From positions 1-42,015 of the forward strand of contig JAISOH010000153.1 in assembly GCA_031275825.1 (NCBI GenBank): 42,015 nucleotides of DNA, given 5' to 3'. Each line of letters opens with the position of its first letter. Positions within the stretch are counted from its first letter, which is position 1. The DNA comes from Prevotellaceae bacterium (GTDB lineage Bacteria; Bacteroidota; Bacteroidia; Bacteroidales; UBA932). A program made the position numbers and the translations under genes. The notes below the pieces were generated by a model. It was not told the origin of the DNA. It saw nothing but the letters and a program-made list of their open reading frames with translations, and ran no database searches. Of the stretch, positions 18,175-28,823 are shown piece after piece.

Positions 18175-19509
18175 ATGAAAAGAATAGTAATTTTAGGAGG
18201 AGGAGAAAGTGGAACAGGCTCGGCGGTTTTAGCAAAAATCAAAAATTTTGATGTATTTCTTTCGGATAAAGGAAAAATAAGCGATGAATACAAAAAAATT
18301 CTTGAACAGTATAGAATTGATTTTGAAGAAAACAGGCATACCGAAGATAAAATATTAAACGCCGATGAAATTATAAAAAGTCCGGGAATTCCCGACAAAG
18401 CGCCTGTGGTTGTAAAATCAAAAGAAAAAGGAATAAACATAATTTCCGAAATTGAGTTTGCCGGACGTTACTGCAATGCAAAAAAAATATGCATCACAGG
18501 CAGCAACGGCAAAACAACCACTGCAACGCTTATATGTTTTCTTTTAAAAAATGCAGGAATAAATGCAGGACTGGCAGGAAATATAGGTAAAAGTTTTGCC
18601 TTTCAGGTTGCAACGGAAAATCACGATTATTATATTTTGGAATTAAGCAGTTTTCAACTTGATGGAATGTTTGAATTTAAAGCAGACATTGCCGTTTTGC
18701 TGAATATAACGCCCGACCATTTGGACAGATACGATTATAAACTGGAAAATTACGTTCGTTCTAAATTCAGAATTACACAAAACATGAACAGCGATGATTG
18801 TTTTATATTCTGCGCCGATGACAAAATAACAATGGCTCATATTGAAGAAATAGTGTTAAAAGCAAAAATGTTGCCGTTTTCACAAAAAACGAACATTCTG
18901 CAAGGTTCTCATATCGAAAGCAAATCGCTGTTTACACAAATCAACAACAATGTTTTTTCAATGCTGGTAGATGATTTGTCGCTGAAAGGCAAACATAATA
19001 TTTATAACTCAATGGCGGCAGCAATTACAGGCAAGGTTCTTGACATAAGAAACGAAATTATACGCCAAAGTCTTTCAACATTCAAAGGCGTAGAACATCG
19101 TTTGGAATTTGTATTGAGCATCAGCGGAATTAAATTCATTAACGACTCCAAAGCAACAAACGTAAATTCCGTGTGGTATGCATTAGACAGCATAAACGGC
19201 AAAATAATATGGATTGCAGGCGGCACAGACAAAGGCAACGATTACAGCGAAATTATGGATTTGGTAAGAGAAAAAGTACGGGCAATAGTTTGTCTGGGTC
19301 TTGACAATTCAAAAATCATTTCATTTTTCAAAGATACGGTTCCCATTATTGCAGAAACCGTTTCTATAAAGGATGCCGTTGAAAAATCCTATGAACTTGC
19401 CTGTCAGGGCGACACTGTTTTATTATCGCCGGCTTGCGCAAGTTTTGATTTATTTGAAAACTACGAAGACAGAGGCAAACAATTTAAAAAAGAGGTAAGA
19501 AACTTGTAA
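18175..19509 (+). CDS. murD: UDP-N-acetylmuramoylalanine--D-glutamate ligase MurD
   Basis: [63 protein letters not shown]; start at 18175. Confidence 0.94.
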   Translation: MKRIVILGGGESGTGSAVLAKIKNFDVFLSDKGKISDEYKKILEQYRIDFEENRHTEDKILNADEIIKSPGIPDKAPVVVKSKEKGINIISEIEFAGRYCNAKKICITGSNGKTTTATLICFLLKNAGINAGLAGNIGKSFAFQVATENHDYYILELSSFQLDGMFEFKADIAVLLNITPDHLDRYDYKLENYVRSKFRITQNMNSDDCFIFCADDKITMAHIEEIVLKAKMLPFSQKTNILQGSHIESKSLFTQINNNVFSMLVDDLSLKGKHNIYNSMAAAITGKVLDIRNEIIRQSLSTFKGVEHRLEFVLSISGIKFINDSKATNVNSVWYALDSINGKIIWIAGGTDKGNDYSEIMDLVREKVRAIVCLGLDNSKIISFFKDTVPIIAETVSIKDAVEKSYELACQGDTVLLSPACASFDLFENYEDRGKQFKKEVRNL

Positions 19510-19520
19510 TTATAAAGAAT

Positions 19521-20924
19521 ATGGAATATTTATTAAGTAAAATATATCTTAAAGGAGATAAAATTATTTGGAGAGTAATTATATTTCTGTTTTTATTTTC
19601 TACGCTTGTAGTATTTGCATCTGCCGATAATATAGCGGCAGTTAATGGATATCAACACGGAGCTTACTGGTATTTTATTCAGCATTTGGGATTTTTTGCC
19701 GGCGGTTTTATATTAATATTTATTTTCCATCGCTTTCCTGTTGCCGTATATAAAAATTTTGCAACACTGGTGCTTATTGTAAGCATTGGTTTGCTTTTAT
19801 ACACATCCATGTACGGAAAGGAAATAAATGAAGCCAAACGCTGGATTTCAATTGCCGGCATAAGATTTCAACCGGCAGAAATTGCAAAAATGAGCGTTGT
19901 CTTATATCTTGCAAGCGTTTTGGAAGATAATGTCTTTGATGATTTCAGAGATGTTGTTAAAAAAATAGTTTTACCGGTCGGAACAGTTTGCCTGCTTGTT
20001 TTTATCGAAGGAACATCAATAGGATTATTATTTGGAGTTATTTGCATATCAATACTTTTTATCGGCGGATTAAAATTAAAATTTTTATTCAAAATATTGG
20101 GACTTGCATTAATCGCTCTGGTAGTGTTGTGTATTTCGGGAATTACAATCGGCTGGCCTGACCGTATAGCAACCGCCGCAAGCAGATTAACCGATTTTTC
20201 TTTTATTGTAATAGTATCGCTACTTGGAATTACCGGCATGTTACTGCTTCTTTTTGTAAGTTCAAAACTGAAACATCTGTTTAAAATATGCGGACTTGCG
20301 TTGGCAGCATTAGTACTGTTGTTTGTTTTGGGACTTGCATTTCACTGGTCTCCTGCTGTTGCGGTTGCCGATAAAATAGAAAATGTATTTAAAAAAAATG
20401 AAAACAAAAATACCGGAATAACACAAGCAGACAGAGGAAAAATAGCCGTTGCTTCGGGCGGACTGTTGGGCAAAGGACCGGGAAACAGCAGCCAGCGCTA
20501 CTTGTTGCCGTATTCCTATTCCGATTTTGTTTTTGCAATTATTGTTGAAGAATATGGACTTGTAACAGGATCGCTAATTTTACTTGCATACATGGTATTG
20601 CTTTACCGAGCGGCAATAATAGCAAAAAAATGTACGCGTATATTTTCATCCGTTACCGTTTTGGGATTAATGCTGATGATAGTTTTTCAGGCAATGGTGA
20701 ATATGGGAGTTTCGGTAGGAATTTTTCCCGTAACAGGACAAACATTACCTTTTGTAAGTCACGGAGGAACATCAATATTGTGTACGGGAATCACATTTGG
20801 AATAATATTATCGGTAAGCAGAGCTGCAAATAATCAGGAAATATCAAAACAGGAAGACGATGAAAACGGAAAAAAATACATGCCAAATGGCGCCGGCGAA
20901 AAAATAACAGAATACAATGAATAG
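19521..20924 (+). CDS. ftsW: Lipid II polymerase / cell division protein FtsW (SEDS family)
   Basis: EAKRWISIAGIRFQPAEIAKMSVVLYLA, QADRGKIAVASGGLLGKGPGNSSQRYLLPYSYSDFVFAIIVEE, LPFVSHGGTSIL. Confidence 0.94.
   Translation: MEYLLSKIYLKGDKIIWRVIIFLFLFSTLVVFASADNIAAVNGYQHGAYWYFIQHLGFFAGGFILIFIFHRFPVAVYKNFATLVLIVSIGLLLYTSMYGKEINEAKRWISIAGIRFQPAEIAKMSVVLYLASVLEDNVFDDFRDVVKKIVLPVGTVCLLVFIEGTSIGLLFGVICISILFIGGLKLKFLFKILGLALIALVVLCISGITIGWPDRIATAASRLTDFSFIVIVSLLGITGMLLLLFVSSKLKHLFKICGLALAALVLLFVLGLAFHWSPAVAVADKIENVFKKNENKNTGITQADRGKIAVASGGLLGKGPGNSSQRYLLPYSYSDFVFAIIVEEYGLVTGSLILLAYMVLLYRAAIIAKKCTRIFSSVTVLGLMLMIVFQAMVNMGVSVGIFPVTGQTLPFVSHGGTSILCTGITFGIILSVSRAANNQEISKQEDDENGKKYMPNGAGEKITEYNE
20025..20408 (+). 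repeat. In-frame tandem duplication (2 x 64 aa / 192 bp, diverged) inside ftsW
   Basis: GVICISILFIGGLKLKFLFKILGLALIALVVL aligns with GITGMLLLLFVSSKLKHLFKICGLALAALVLL at exactly 64-aa spacing (anchors 20076 and 20268). Confidence 0.75.
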
Positions 20925-22023
20925 GAAAATAAAAATAATCATCAGCGGAGGAGGCACGGGCGGACATATTTATCCGGCAGTGTCAATTGCCAACACATTA
21001 AAAAAACGCAATCCCGATATTGAGATTCTGTTTGTCGGCGCAACAGGACGAATGGAAATGGAAAAAATACCGGCTGCAGGTTATGAAATTATAGGATTGC
21101 CGGTTGCAGGATTACAGCGCAGACTGACTTTCAAAAACTTTGCCGTTCCGTTTAAATTTATAAAAAGTTTGAACTGTGCAAAAAAAATAATAAAAGATTT
21201 TGCTCCCAATGTTGTTGTCGGAGTTGGAGGATATGCAAGCGCTCCTGTTTTATACACTGCATCTAAAATGGGAATAGCAACACTTATTCAGGAACAGAAT
21301 TCTTATGCCGGATTAACCAATAAACTGTTGGCAAAAAAAGCAAAAAAAATATGCGTCGCTTACAACGGAATGCAAAAATTTTTCCCTGCAGAAAAAATAA
21401 TTTTAACAGGAAATCCTGTTCGGCAGGATTTGTTTAACGTGAAAAATCTGGAAAATGAAGCCTGTAAGTTTTTTAATCTCGACAAATCAAAAAAAACATT
21501 GCTTGTTGTCGGCGGAAGCCTCGGCGCTCGCACATTAAATACCGTTATATTCAAAGAATTAAACAGAATCAACAACAATAATATTCAGTTAATTTGGCAA
21601 ACAGGGAAACATTATTTTTTGCCGGCGCAAAATGAAGTTACTTATTCCTCGCTGAACAATACAAGAGTTTTTGATTTTATTTACAGAATGGATCTGGCTT
21701 TTGCCGCCGCCGACCTTATAATATCGCGCGCAGGCGCCGGAACAGTTTCAGAACTTTGCATTGTTGCAAAACCCTGTATTTTAGTTCCATCTCCAAATGT
21801 ATCCGAAGACCATCAAACAAAAAATGCAATGGCGCTGGTTAATGAAGACGCCGCGATAAAAATAAATGACAAAGATGCTCAAAATTGCCTGATTGACGCC
21901 GTTTTGCAAATACTGGGCAACGAAGAAAAGATGAAAAGGCTTGGAAACAGCATATCAAAACTTGCAATGCCGAATGCCGCCGAAAATATTGTTGATGAAA
22001 TTCTAAAACTTGTTGAACGATGA
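20917..22023 (+). CDS. murG: UDP-GlcNAc:lipid I GlcNAc transferase MurG
   Basis: IIISGGGTGGHIYPAVSIA, VVGVGGYASAPVL, QEQNSYAGLTNKLLA, LVVGGSLGARTLN, ISRAGAGTVSE. Confidence 0.95.
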   Translation: MNRKIKIIISGGGTGGHIYPAVSIANTLKKRNPDIEILFVGATGRMEMEKIPAAGYEIIGLPVAGLQRRLTFKNFAVPFKFIKSLNCAKKIIKDFAPNVVVGVGGYASAPVLYTASKMGIATLIQEQNSYAGLTNKLLAKKAKKICVAYNGMQKFFPAEKIILTGNPVRQDLFNVKNLENEACKFFNLDKSKKTLLVVGGSLGARTLNTVIFKELNRINNNNIQLIWQTGKHYFLPAQNEVTYSSLNNTRVFDFIYRMDLAFAAADLIISRAGAGTVSELCIVAKPCILVPSPNVSEDHQTKNAMALVNEDAAIKINDKDAQNCLIDAVLQILGNEEKMKRLGNSISKLAMPNAAENIVDEILKLVER

Positions 22024-23423
22024 ACAAAAACGCTGTATATTTAATCGGAATTGGAGGTATCGGGATGAGCGCATTAGCCCGATATTACAGGCATTGCGGA
22101 CTTTTTGTTGCAGGTTACGACAAAACAAAATCAACACTTGCACAGGAACTCGAAAACGAAGGCATGTTTATACACTATGCAGACGATGTTTCACTGATTC
22201 CCGAAATTTGTAAAAATGCTGAAAATACTCTGGTTGTATATACTCCGGCAGTGCCGAAGGAACACAGCGAATTGAATTATTTTTTGTCAAACGGTTTCAA
22301 CATTGTAAAACGTTCTGAAGCGCTCGGCTTGATTGCAGGTAACAAACATACGTTTGCTGTTGCAGGCACTCACGGAAAAACTACCGTATCAACGCTTCTG
22401 GCGCATATATTGACTGTTGCAGGCAATGGCTGCAATGCATTTTTAGGCGGAATTTCTAAAAATTACAATTCAAATTTATTACTGTCGAACAGCGAAAATT
22501 TAGTTGTCGAAGCCGATGAATTTGACCGTTCATTTTTGCAACTTTTTCCAAATGCAGCAGTAGTTACGGCAACAGATGCCGACCATTTGGATATTTATGG
22601 AAACGTTGAAGAAATGCGTAAGGCTTTCGCCAAGTTTGTTTCACAAATAAAACCCAAAGGAACGCTCATAGTTAAAAAAGGAATTGAGATAGAATTACCA
22701 AAAACCGGCATCAATATTTATACTTATTCGTACGACGAACCTTGCGATTTTTACGCATCCAACATCAAATTGCATGACGATGGATATTACGGTTTTGACA
22801 TTCATTTGCCTAACCTGATAATCTCTGATTGTAAACTTGGAGTTCCCGGCAGAATTAATATTGAAAACGCAGTTGCCGCAACAGCATTGGCATGGACGTC
22901 AGGAGCAGGAATGCAGTATAAATTAAGAGATGCTCTTGCAAGCTTTGCCGGCGTAAAACGGCGAATGGATGTGCAAATAAATACGCCGAAACTCACATAT
23001 ATCGACGATTATGCGCATCATCCCGAAGAATTGAGAGCCACAATAATGTCAATAAAAAACATGTTTGCAGGGCGAAAAATAACTGCAATTTTTCAGCCGC
23101 ATTTATATACGCGAACACGCGATTTTGCCGAAGGTTTTGCAAAAAGCCTGAGCCTTGCCGATGAACTGATTTTGCTTGATATTTATCCGGCGCGCGAACT
23201 GCCGATAAGCGGAATAACATCAAAAATAATTTTTGACGGCGTACAGTGCGGCGAAAAAATATTGTGTGAAAAAAATGAACTGTTAAATATCGTAGAAAAA
23301 AAACAGTTTGATGTAGTGATAACTTTGGGCGCAGGCGACATAGATTTGTTTGTTGAACCGATAACGGAAATATTAAATAAAAAATTAAACTCGCAGTATC
23401 AAAATATAAACCGAAATGAATAA
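22020..23423 (+). CDS. murC: UDP-N-acetylmuramate--L-alanine ligase MurC
   Basis: IGIGGIGMSALARYY, VAGTHGKTTVSTLLAH, EADEFDRSFL, DDYAHHPEELRAT, FQPHLYTRT. Confidence 0.95.
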   Translation: MNKNAVYLIGIGGIGMSALARYYRHCGLFVAGYDKTKSTLAQELENEGMFIHYADDVSLIPEICKNAENTLVVYTPAVPKEHSELNYFLSNGFNIVKRSEALGLIAGNKHTFAVAGTHGKTTVSTLLAHILTVAGNGCNAFLGGISKNYNSNLLLSNSENLVVEADEFDRSFLQLFPNAAVVTATDADHLDIYGNVEEMRKAFAKFVSQIKPKGTLIVKKGIEIELPKTGINIYTYSYDEPCDFYASNIKLHDDGYYGFDIHLPNLIISDCKLGVPGRINIENAVAATALAWTSGAGMQYKLRDALASFAGVKRRMDVQINTPKLTYIDDYAHHPEELRATIMSIKNMFAGRKITAIFQPHLYTRTRDFAEGFAKSLSLADELILLDIYPARELPISGITSKIIFDGVQCGEKILCEKNELLNIVEKKQFDVVITLGAGDIDLFVEPITEILNKKLNSQYQNINRNE

Positions 23424-24189
23424 AACAGTAAAATATATACTGGCAGCTTTTACTGCAATTGCAATTATCGTATATTTGATGATGGCTTTTGTTTTTGTAG
23501 ATAACAAAAATCAGTCGCTTGTCTGTAAAAATATTAACGTAAGCATAAGCGATGACAAATTTTCATTTATTGATGCCGGCAATATCAAATCCATATTGAT
23601 GAACTGCGGAGAAAAAATAATTAATGAACCTTTGGATAAAATAAATACTCACAAAATAAAACAAATATTAAGCAAAAATCACGCAATCAAATCAATAAAC
23701 GTTTTCACAACCATAGATGCAAATTTAAATGTAGAAATAGAACAGCGAAATCCCGTTGTAAGAATACAGTGCGAAAATATACGCTGTTACATCGATGATA
23801 CGGGATATATATTTCCTCTTGTTTCATCGAAACCCAATTTACGTCTTCCCGTTGTTACAGGAATAATACCGGCAGCTCCGCAAAATGGTTTTGCAGGCTA
23901 TATCCCGAAAAACAGAAAATTTTTAAATCGATTGTATGAATTTGCAGTTTTTCTGAAAAAAGATGCATTTTGGAATGATATGATAGAACAAATTAACATA
24001 ACGGATAATAAAATTGAAATAATTCCGCAATTTGCCGGACATATAGTAAAACTCGGCAGTTTGGACAATTTCAAACCGAAATTGAATAAACTGCAAAAAT
24101 TTTATAAATATGCAATGCCTGCAATAGGTTGGGATAAATATAAATCACTAAATATAGAATATAAAGATCAAATAATTTGTAAAAAATAA
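23416..24189 (+). CDS. ftsQ: Cell division protein FtsQ/DivIB
   Basis: Single N-terminal TM, POTRA-like segment (NVFTTIDANLNVEIEQRNPVVRIQ...CYIDDTGYIFPL), position between murC and ftsA. Confidence 0.88.
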   Translation: MNKTVKYILAAFTAIAIIVYLMMAFVFVDNKNQSLVCKNINVSISDDKFSFIDAGNIKSILMNCGEKIINEPLDKINTHKIKQILSKNHAIKSINVFTTIDANLNVEIEQRNPVVRIQCENIRCYIDDTGYIFPLVSSKPNLRLPVVTGIIPAAPQNGFAGYIPKNRKFLNRLYEFAVFLKKDAFWNDMIEQINITDNKIEIIPQFAGHIVKLGSLDNFKPKLNKLQKFYKYAMPAIGWDKYKSLNIEYKDQIICKK

Positions 24190-24193
24190 AAAT

Positions 24194-25525
24194 ATGGGAA
24201 ATTACATTGTTGTTATTGACCTTGGGACAACAAAAATTGTTGCCCTGATAGGAGAAAAAACAGACTCGGGACGTTACCGGATTTTGGCAAGCTGCGAACT
24301 TAAATCTACAGGAATTGTACGCGGCGAAGTAGAAAACCTCGAAGATGTAACGAAACTGATTAAAAAGTCTGTTGATGAATTAAAAGAAAAATCGGGACTC
24401 GAATTTTCCGAAGTTTATGTAGGAATCGCAGGACATCACATAAGATGCATGTGCGAAAGCGTAAAAGAATTGCGCGACAATGCAAAAAGTATGATTAGAC
24501 AGGATGAAATTGATGCATTACAGCAAAAAATGTACTCGATACGAATGGAACCTGGTGAAGAAATTTTACACGTTATTCCCCAAAGTTACAATGTTGACGA
24601 CAGAATAGACATAAGAAAACCCGTCGGCATGTTGGGCAGGGAATTAACAGGAAATTATCACATTGTAGTGGGAAAAACCAGCGCAATAGATGTTATCAAA
24701 GAATGTCTGGACAATCAAAGAGTGAAACTCAAATTGAATCGCCTCATTCTTGAACCGCTTGCCTCGGCAGCCGCCATACTCAACAACGAAGAAAAAGAAC
24801 TGGGAGTCGCTTTGGTTGATATCGGCGGCGGTACAACCGATTTGGTTGTTTACTACGACAACATACTGCGCTGGTCTGCAGTAATTCCTTTTGGCGGAAA
24901 CAGCGTTACCCAGGATATAAAAGATGGCTGCAAAATACCGATGGACATTGCCGAACGAATAAAAACAGGACACGGAGCTTGCCTCGCATATTTGTCTTCC
25001 GAAAATGTATATCTTTCTATTTCAAATAATAATAATAATGATGATAACAAAGAAATTTCAACCAAAGCGCTGTCAAGAATTATTGACTCCCGCATGGAAG
25101 AAATTATCGGCGCTGTTATGTACGAACTGGAAATATCGGGATTTTCAAGCAAATTAGATGCAGGAATTGTATTTACAGGAGGAGGTTCTCTATTGAAAGA
25201 CTTTAAACAATTTGCCGAATCGAAAACAGGATTGAAAGCCCGCATAGGAAAACCTGCTTATTTAAGCAATGATTCGGGAAAACACTTTGCCCAGCCATTT
25301 TATTCAACGGCAGTAGGACTTGTTATTAAAGGAGTTGAATGTGAAGAAATTAAAAGACAAAAAGAAAGAGAGCAAAGAGAAAAAGAAGAACAAAAGAAAA
25401 GAGAAAGAGAGAGAAAAGAAAAAGAAGAACACGATGAAAGAGAAAGAGAACAAAAAACAAATGGTAACGTTTTCCAAAGACTTATAGACCAGTTTAGTAA
25501 TCTTATTAATAATGACACAGTATAA
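24194..25525 (+). CDS. ftsA: Cell division protein FtsA
   Basis: IVVIDLGTTKIVALIGE, ALVDIGGGTTDLVVY, IVFTGGGSLLKDF; charged C-terminal linker, then amphipathic FQRLIDQFSNLI. Confidence 0.94.
   Translation: MGNYIVVIDLGTTKIVALIGEKTDSGRYRILASCELKSTGIVRGEVENLEDVTKLIKKSVDELKEKSGLEFSEVYVGIAGHHIRCMCESVKELRDNAKSMIRQDEIDALQQKMYSIRMEPGEEILHVIPQSYNVDDRIDIRKPVGMLGRELTGNYHIVVGKTSAIDVIKECLDNQRVKLKLNRLILEPLASAAAILNNEEKELGVALVDIGGGTTDLVVYYDNILRWSAVIPFGGNSVTQDIKDGCKIPMDIAERIKTGHGACLAYLSSENVYLSISNNNNNDDNKEISTKALSRIIDSRMEEIIGAVMYELEISGFSSKLDAGIVFTGGGSLLKDFKQFAESKTGLKARIGKPAYLSNDSGKHFAQPFYSTAVGLVIKGVECEEIKRQKEREQREKEEQKKRERERKEKEEHDEREREQKTNGNVFQRLIDQFSNLINNDTV
25348..25460 (+). repeat. Purine-rich low-complexity tract encoding the KREREQKEKEE linker of FtsA
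   Basis: Nearly pure A/G over ~110 bp. Confidence 0.85.
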
Positions 25526-25536
25526 AAAATAATATC

Positions 25537-27009
25537 ATGAGTGAAGATTTACAATTCATCCCCGATTGGAATATGTCGCAGGGAGCGATAATAAAAGTTA
25601 TTGGAGTCGGCGGCGGCGGAAACAATGCTGTAAATTATATGGCTGAACTGGGAATTACCGGAGTTAACTTTGCAATATGCAATACAGACGGACAGGCATT
25701 GAAAAACAGCCCGATAAAAACCAAAATTCAACTTGGTTGCGAACTTACTCGCGGACGCGGCGCCGGCTGTGATCCTGAAATAGGCAAACAGGCGGCTATT
25801 GAAAGTATAGAAAACATAAAAACCGCTCTCAGCGATGATACCGAAATGGTTTTTATTACCGCCGGAATGGGCGGCGGCACAGGAACAGGCGCTACTCCGG
25901 TTATTGCAAAAGTTGCAAAAGAAATGGACATATTGACGGTAGCAATTGTTACGCTTCCGTTTAGAGACGAAGGACTTGAACCGCGCCGCAGAGCAATTAA
26001 AGGAATAAATGAACTGAGAGATTGCGTCGATTCGCTGCTTTTAATCAGTAATGACAAACTGTACGAAATGTACAGAAATTTATCGGTTCGGGATGGATTT
26101 AGAAAAGCCGACAAGATATTGGCAAGCGCCGCAAAAGGTATTGCCGAAATAATTACAAAACCCGGATATGTGAACGTAGATTTTGCAGACGTGAAAAAAG
26201 TAATGAAAAACAGCGGAGTAGCGCTGCTTGGAACAGGATACGGCACAGGCGAAAAACGAGCTGTTGAAGCTGTTGATACTGCGCTCAACTCTCCGCTCTT
26301 AAACAACAATTCAATTATCGGAGCAAAAAACATACTTGTAAATATCACTTCGAGCGAAACAAAAGAAAAAGAATTAAAATTTTTCGAACTCCGCGAAATT
26401 ATGGATTATATTCAACGGGAAGCGGGAACAGTTGAAAACATCAAACGCGGCGTGGTTTACGACCATTCGCTTGATGATGAATTGAACATTACCATTGTAG
26501 CAACAGGATTTGAAATGAAAGACATTCCCGAACTTTATATACCGCAACCTCCACGACCTCCTGTCATTATTCAGGTTGATGAAAATGCAGAACAGCAGAA
26601 AATTGATTTTGAAATTATCAAACCAAAAAACGAGGATGATAACTTTATAATTGATAACCCTGTTATGGAAACTTGGAACGATGATACTTCAAAAAAAGAT
26701 GAAACAGATGATTATGCAAATGACATTCAAATAAACGTGAAAAATGAAGATTCGGTATTACAGGATGAATTTATTAACGTAAAACCGAATAATGATGAAA
26801 ATAAAATTGAAAAAAAACAATTAACAGGATTAAATAAACAGGAAATTTTACAGCTCGAAAAAAAACCGGCATTTGAACGTAAAAATATTGTTATTGAAAC
26901 ACAATTACAATCAAATCAGGATATTGCTGGCAAAACGCTTGAAAAAAACAAGGATAATAAATTCGTCTTGCGTCAAAATAATGCATATTTAAATCCGGAA
27001 GTCGATTGA
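25537..27009 (+). CDS. ftsZ: Cell division protein FtsZ
   Basis: VIGVGGGGNNAVNYM, CNTDGQALKNS, GMGGGTGTGATPVIAK, FRDEGLEPRRRAIKGI; long C-terminal linker ending NNAYLNPEVD. Confidence 0.96.
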   Translation: MSEDLQFIPDWNMSQGAIIKVIGVGGGGNNAVNYMAELGITGVNFAICNTDGQALKNSPIKTKIQLGCELTRGRGAGCDPEIGKQAAIESIENIKTALSDDTEMVFITAGMGGGTGTGATPVIAKVAKEMDILTVAIVTLPFRDEGLEPRRRAIKGINELRDCVDSLLLISNDKLYEMYRNLSVRDGFRKADKILASAAKGIAEIITKPGYVNVDFADVKKVMKNSGVALLGTGYGTGEKRAVEAVDTALNSPLLNNNSIIGAKNILVNITSSETKEKELKFFELREIMDYIQREAGTVENIKRGVVYDHSLDDELNITIVATGFEMKDIPELYIPQPPRPPVIIQVDENAEQQKIDFEIIKPKNEDDNFIIDNPVMETWNDDTSKKDETDDYANDIQINVKNEDSVLQDEFINVKPNNDENKIEKKQLTGLNKQEILQLEKKPAFERKNIVIETQLQSNQDIAGKTLEKNKDNKFVLRQNNAYLNPEVD

Positions 27010-27050
27010 TTTGTTAAAACATTTTAACAGTGAGTATGAAATAGATTTAT

Positions 27051-27058
27051 TATCTTTG
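27051..27058 (+). promoter_or_regulatory. -7 element TATCTTTG upstream of the 27105 lipoprotein gene
   Basis: TAnnTTTG consensus. Confidence 0.5.
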
Positions 27059-27104
27059 TGGCAAAAAATAAATAAATGAATAATTATTAATTAACAGTAA
27101 GGTT

Positions 27105-28790
27105 ATGAAAAATAAATTAACATTTGCGGCTACTCTCCTGCTCATTTTAGGTATAGCATCATGCAGTAGCCCTCTAAAAATGAAAAAAGCAGCAAAAGAT
27201 GTAAATGTTGCTTGCACTCCAACTCAATTGGAGATTAAAGGAAATGCAATCGAAGCGGAATGGACTGCAACGTTTCCCGAAAAATATTTTAATAAAAAGG
27301 CAGGTCTGCAATTATTGCCTGTACTGGTTTATCAAGGCGGCGAAGCAACCGGTCCTGTAAAAAGATTACAAGGCGAAAAAGTTTATGACAATTACGAAGT
27401 AATTAAAAACACAGGAGGCAAAACAAGCCAAAAATTAAAATTTGACTATGTTCCGGGTATGGAAAAATCTCATTTGGAATTGCGCGCAAAATTATTGTAT
27501 AAAAACAAAGAATATGATTTTGACGAACCATATCCATTGGCAGATGGCGCAGTTTCAACGGCATTGCTTGTTGACAAAAGCGGAGTAGTAGAATTGCAAA
27601 AAGATAATTACAAAAAGTTTACTTACAGCCAAAAAGAAGCTCAAATAAAATATGACTGGAATAAATCGAATGTAAAAAAAGACCAGCTAAACAAAGAAGA
27701 CATAAAAGAATTAAAATCTTTTGTTGATAATGCTGTTACCGATGGCAAAAAAGTTGAATATCAAGGAATGGCAATATCAGCCTATGCATCTCCCGAAGGT
27801 AAGTTAGAGCGAAATGAAACACTATCGACAGAAAGAGGAAAAACCGCAAACGACGCATTTACCAAACTTTACACAAAAAAAGAAACAAAACCATCAGGAA
27901 ATGTAGAAATGAAATATACAGCCGAAGACTGGGAAGGTTTCCAAAAATTGGTTTCGGAATCCAATATCGCCGATAAAGACTTGATTTTACGAGTGCTGTC
28001 AATGTACCAAGACCCTGTTGTTCGCGAAAAAGAAATCAGAAACATGTCTAAAGTTTTCTCTGTTCTCGAAGAAAAAGTTTTACCTGAATTGCGCCGCTCA
28101 ATTTTAACGGCAAAAGTTAAAGTAAACAACCATAGCGACGAAGAACTTCTTGCTCTCGTTGGCACTCAGGGAATTAACAGTCTTGATGCCGATGCGCTTT
28201 TATATGCAGCAACTTTGTTAAAAAATGACGACTATGAAACAAAATCCCAAATATATAAAAAAGCAGCAGACAAATACGAAGACGAACGCGCAATCAACAA
28301 TTATGCAGCCATGCTTCTGAAACAGGGAAAAACCGAAGAAGCAAAAAAAGCATTGGATGCGGTAAGTAAAAAGAACAGTGAAATTCTTAATAATCTCGGC
28401 ATTGCCCAGTTACGCAGCGGAAATACAACAGATGCGGCAAAATCGTTTTCACAGGCAAATTCAACATCGGCAAAACAGAATCTTGCCGCTATATCAATCA
28501 TCAATGGAGATTATAATTCAGCGGTAACAGCGCTCGAAGGAACAAACTCGTTTAATGAAGCGCTGGCAAAATATCTGAACAACAATTTAAGCGGAGCAAA
28601 AAGCGTTTTGGAAAAAGTAAAAGACACAACAGGAAAAGCATCTTATCTTAAAGCCATAATTGCTGCAAAAGAAGGAAATACAAGTAATATAACAAATTAT
28701 CTTTCGGATGCATTTGCAAAAGACGCAACACTGAAAACAAAAGCGCAAAACGATATAGCCTTTGAAAAAGTTAAAAATCTAATCCCATAA
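27105..28790 (+). CDS. Outer-membrane lipoprotein with OmpA-like and TPR-like segments
   Basis: Lipobox ILGIASCSS; ISAYASPEGKLERNETLSTERGKTAND resembles OmpA-type peptidoglycan-binding motif; C-terminal alanine-rich helical repeats (INNYAAMLLKQGKTEEAKKALDA...). Confidence 0.75.
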   Translation: MKNKLTFAATLLLILGIASCSSPLKMKKAAKDVNVACTPTQLEIKGNAIEAEWTATFPEKYFNKKAGLQLLPVLVYQGGEATGPVKRLQGEKVYDNYEVIKNTGGKTSQKLKFDYVPGMEKSHLELRAKLLYKNKEYDFDEPYPLADGAVSTALLVDKSGVVELQKDNYKKFTYSQKEAQIKYDWNKSNVKKDQLNKEDIKELKSFVDNAVTDGKKVEYQGMAISAYASPEGKLERNETLSTERGKTANDAFTKLYTKKETKPSGNVEMKYTAEDWEGFQKLVSESNIADKDLILRVLSMYQDPVVREKEIRNMSKVFSVLEEKVLPELRRSILTAKVKVNNHSDEELLALVGTQGINSLDADALLYAATLLKNDDYETKSQIYKKAADKYEDERAINNYAAMLLKQGKTEEAKKALDAVSKKNSEILNNLGIAQLRSGNTTDAAKSFSQANSTSAKQNLAAISIINGDYNSAVTALEGTNSFNEALAKYLNNNLSGAKSVLEKVKDTTGKASYLKAIIAAKEGNTSNITNYLSDAFAKDATLKTKAQNDIAFEKVKNLIP

Positions 28791-28823
28791 TAAATCGGAA
28801 TTAACTCAGAATTACTCAGAAAG

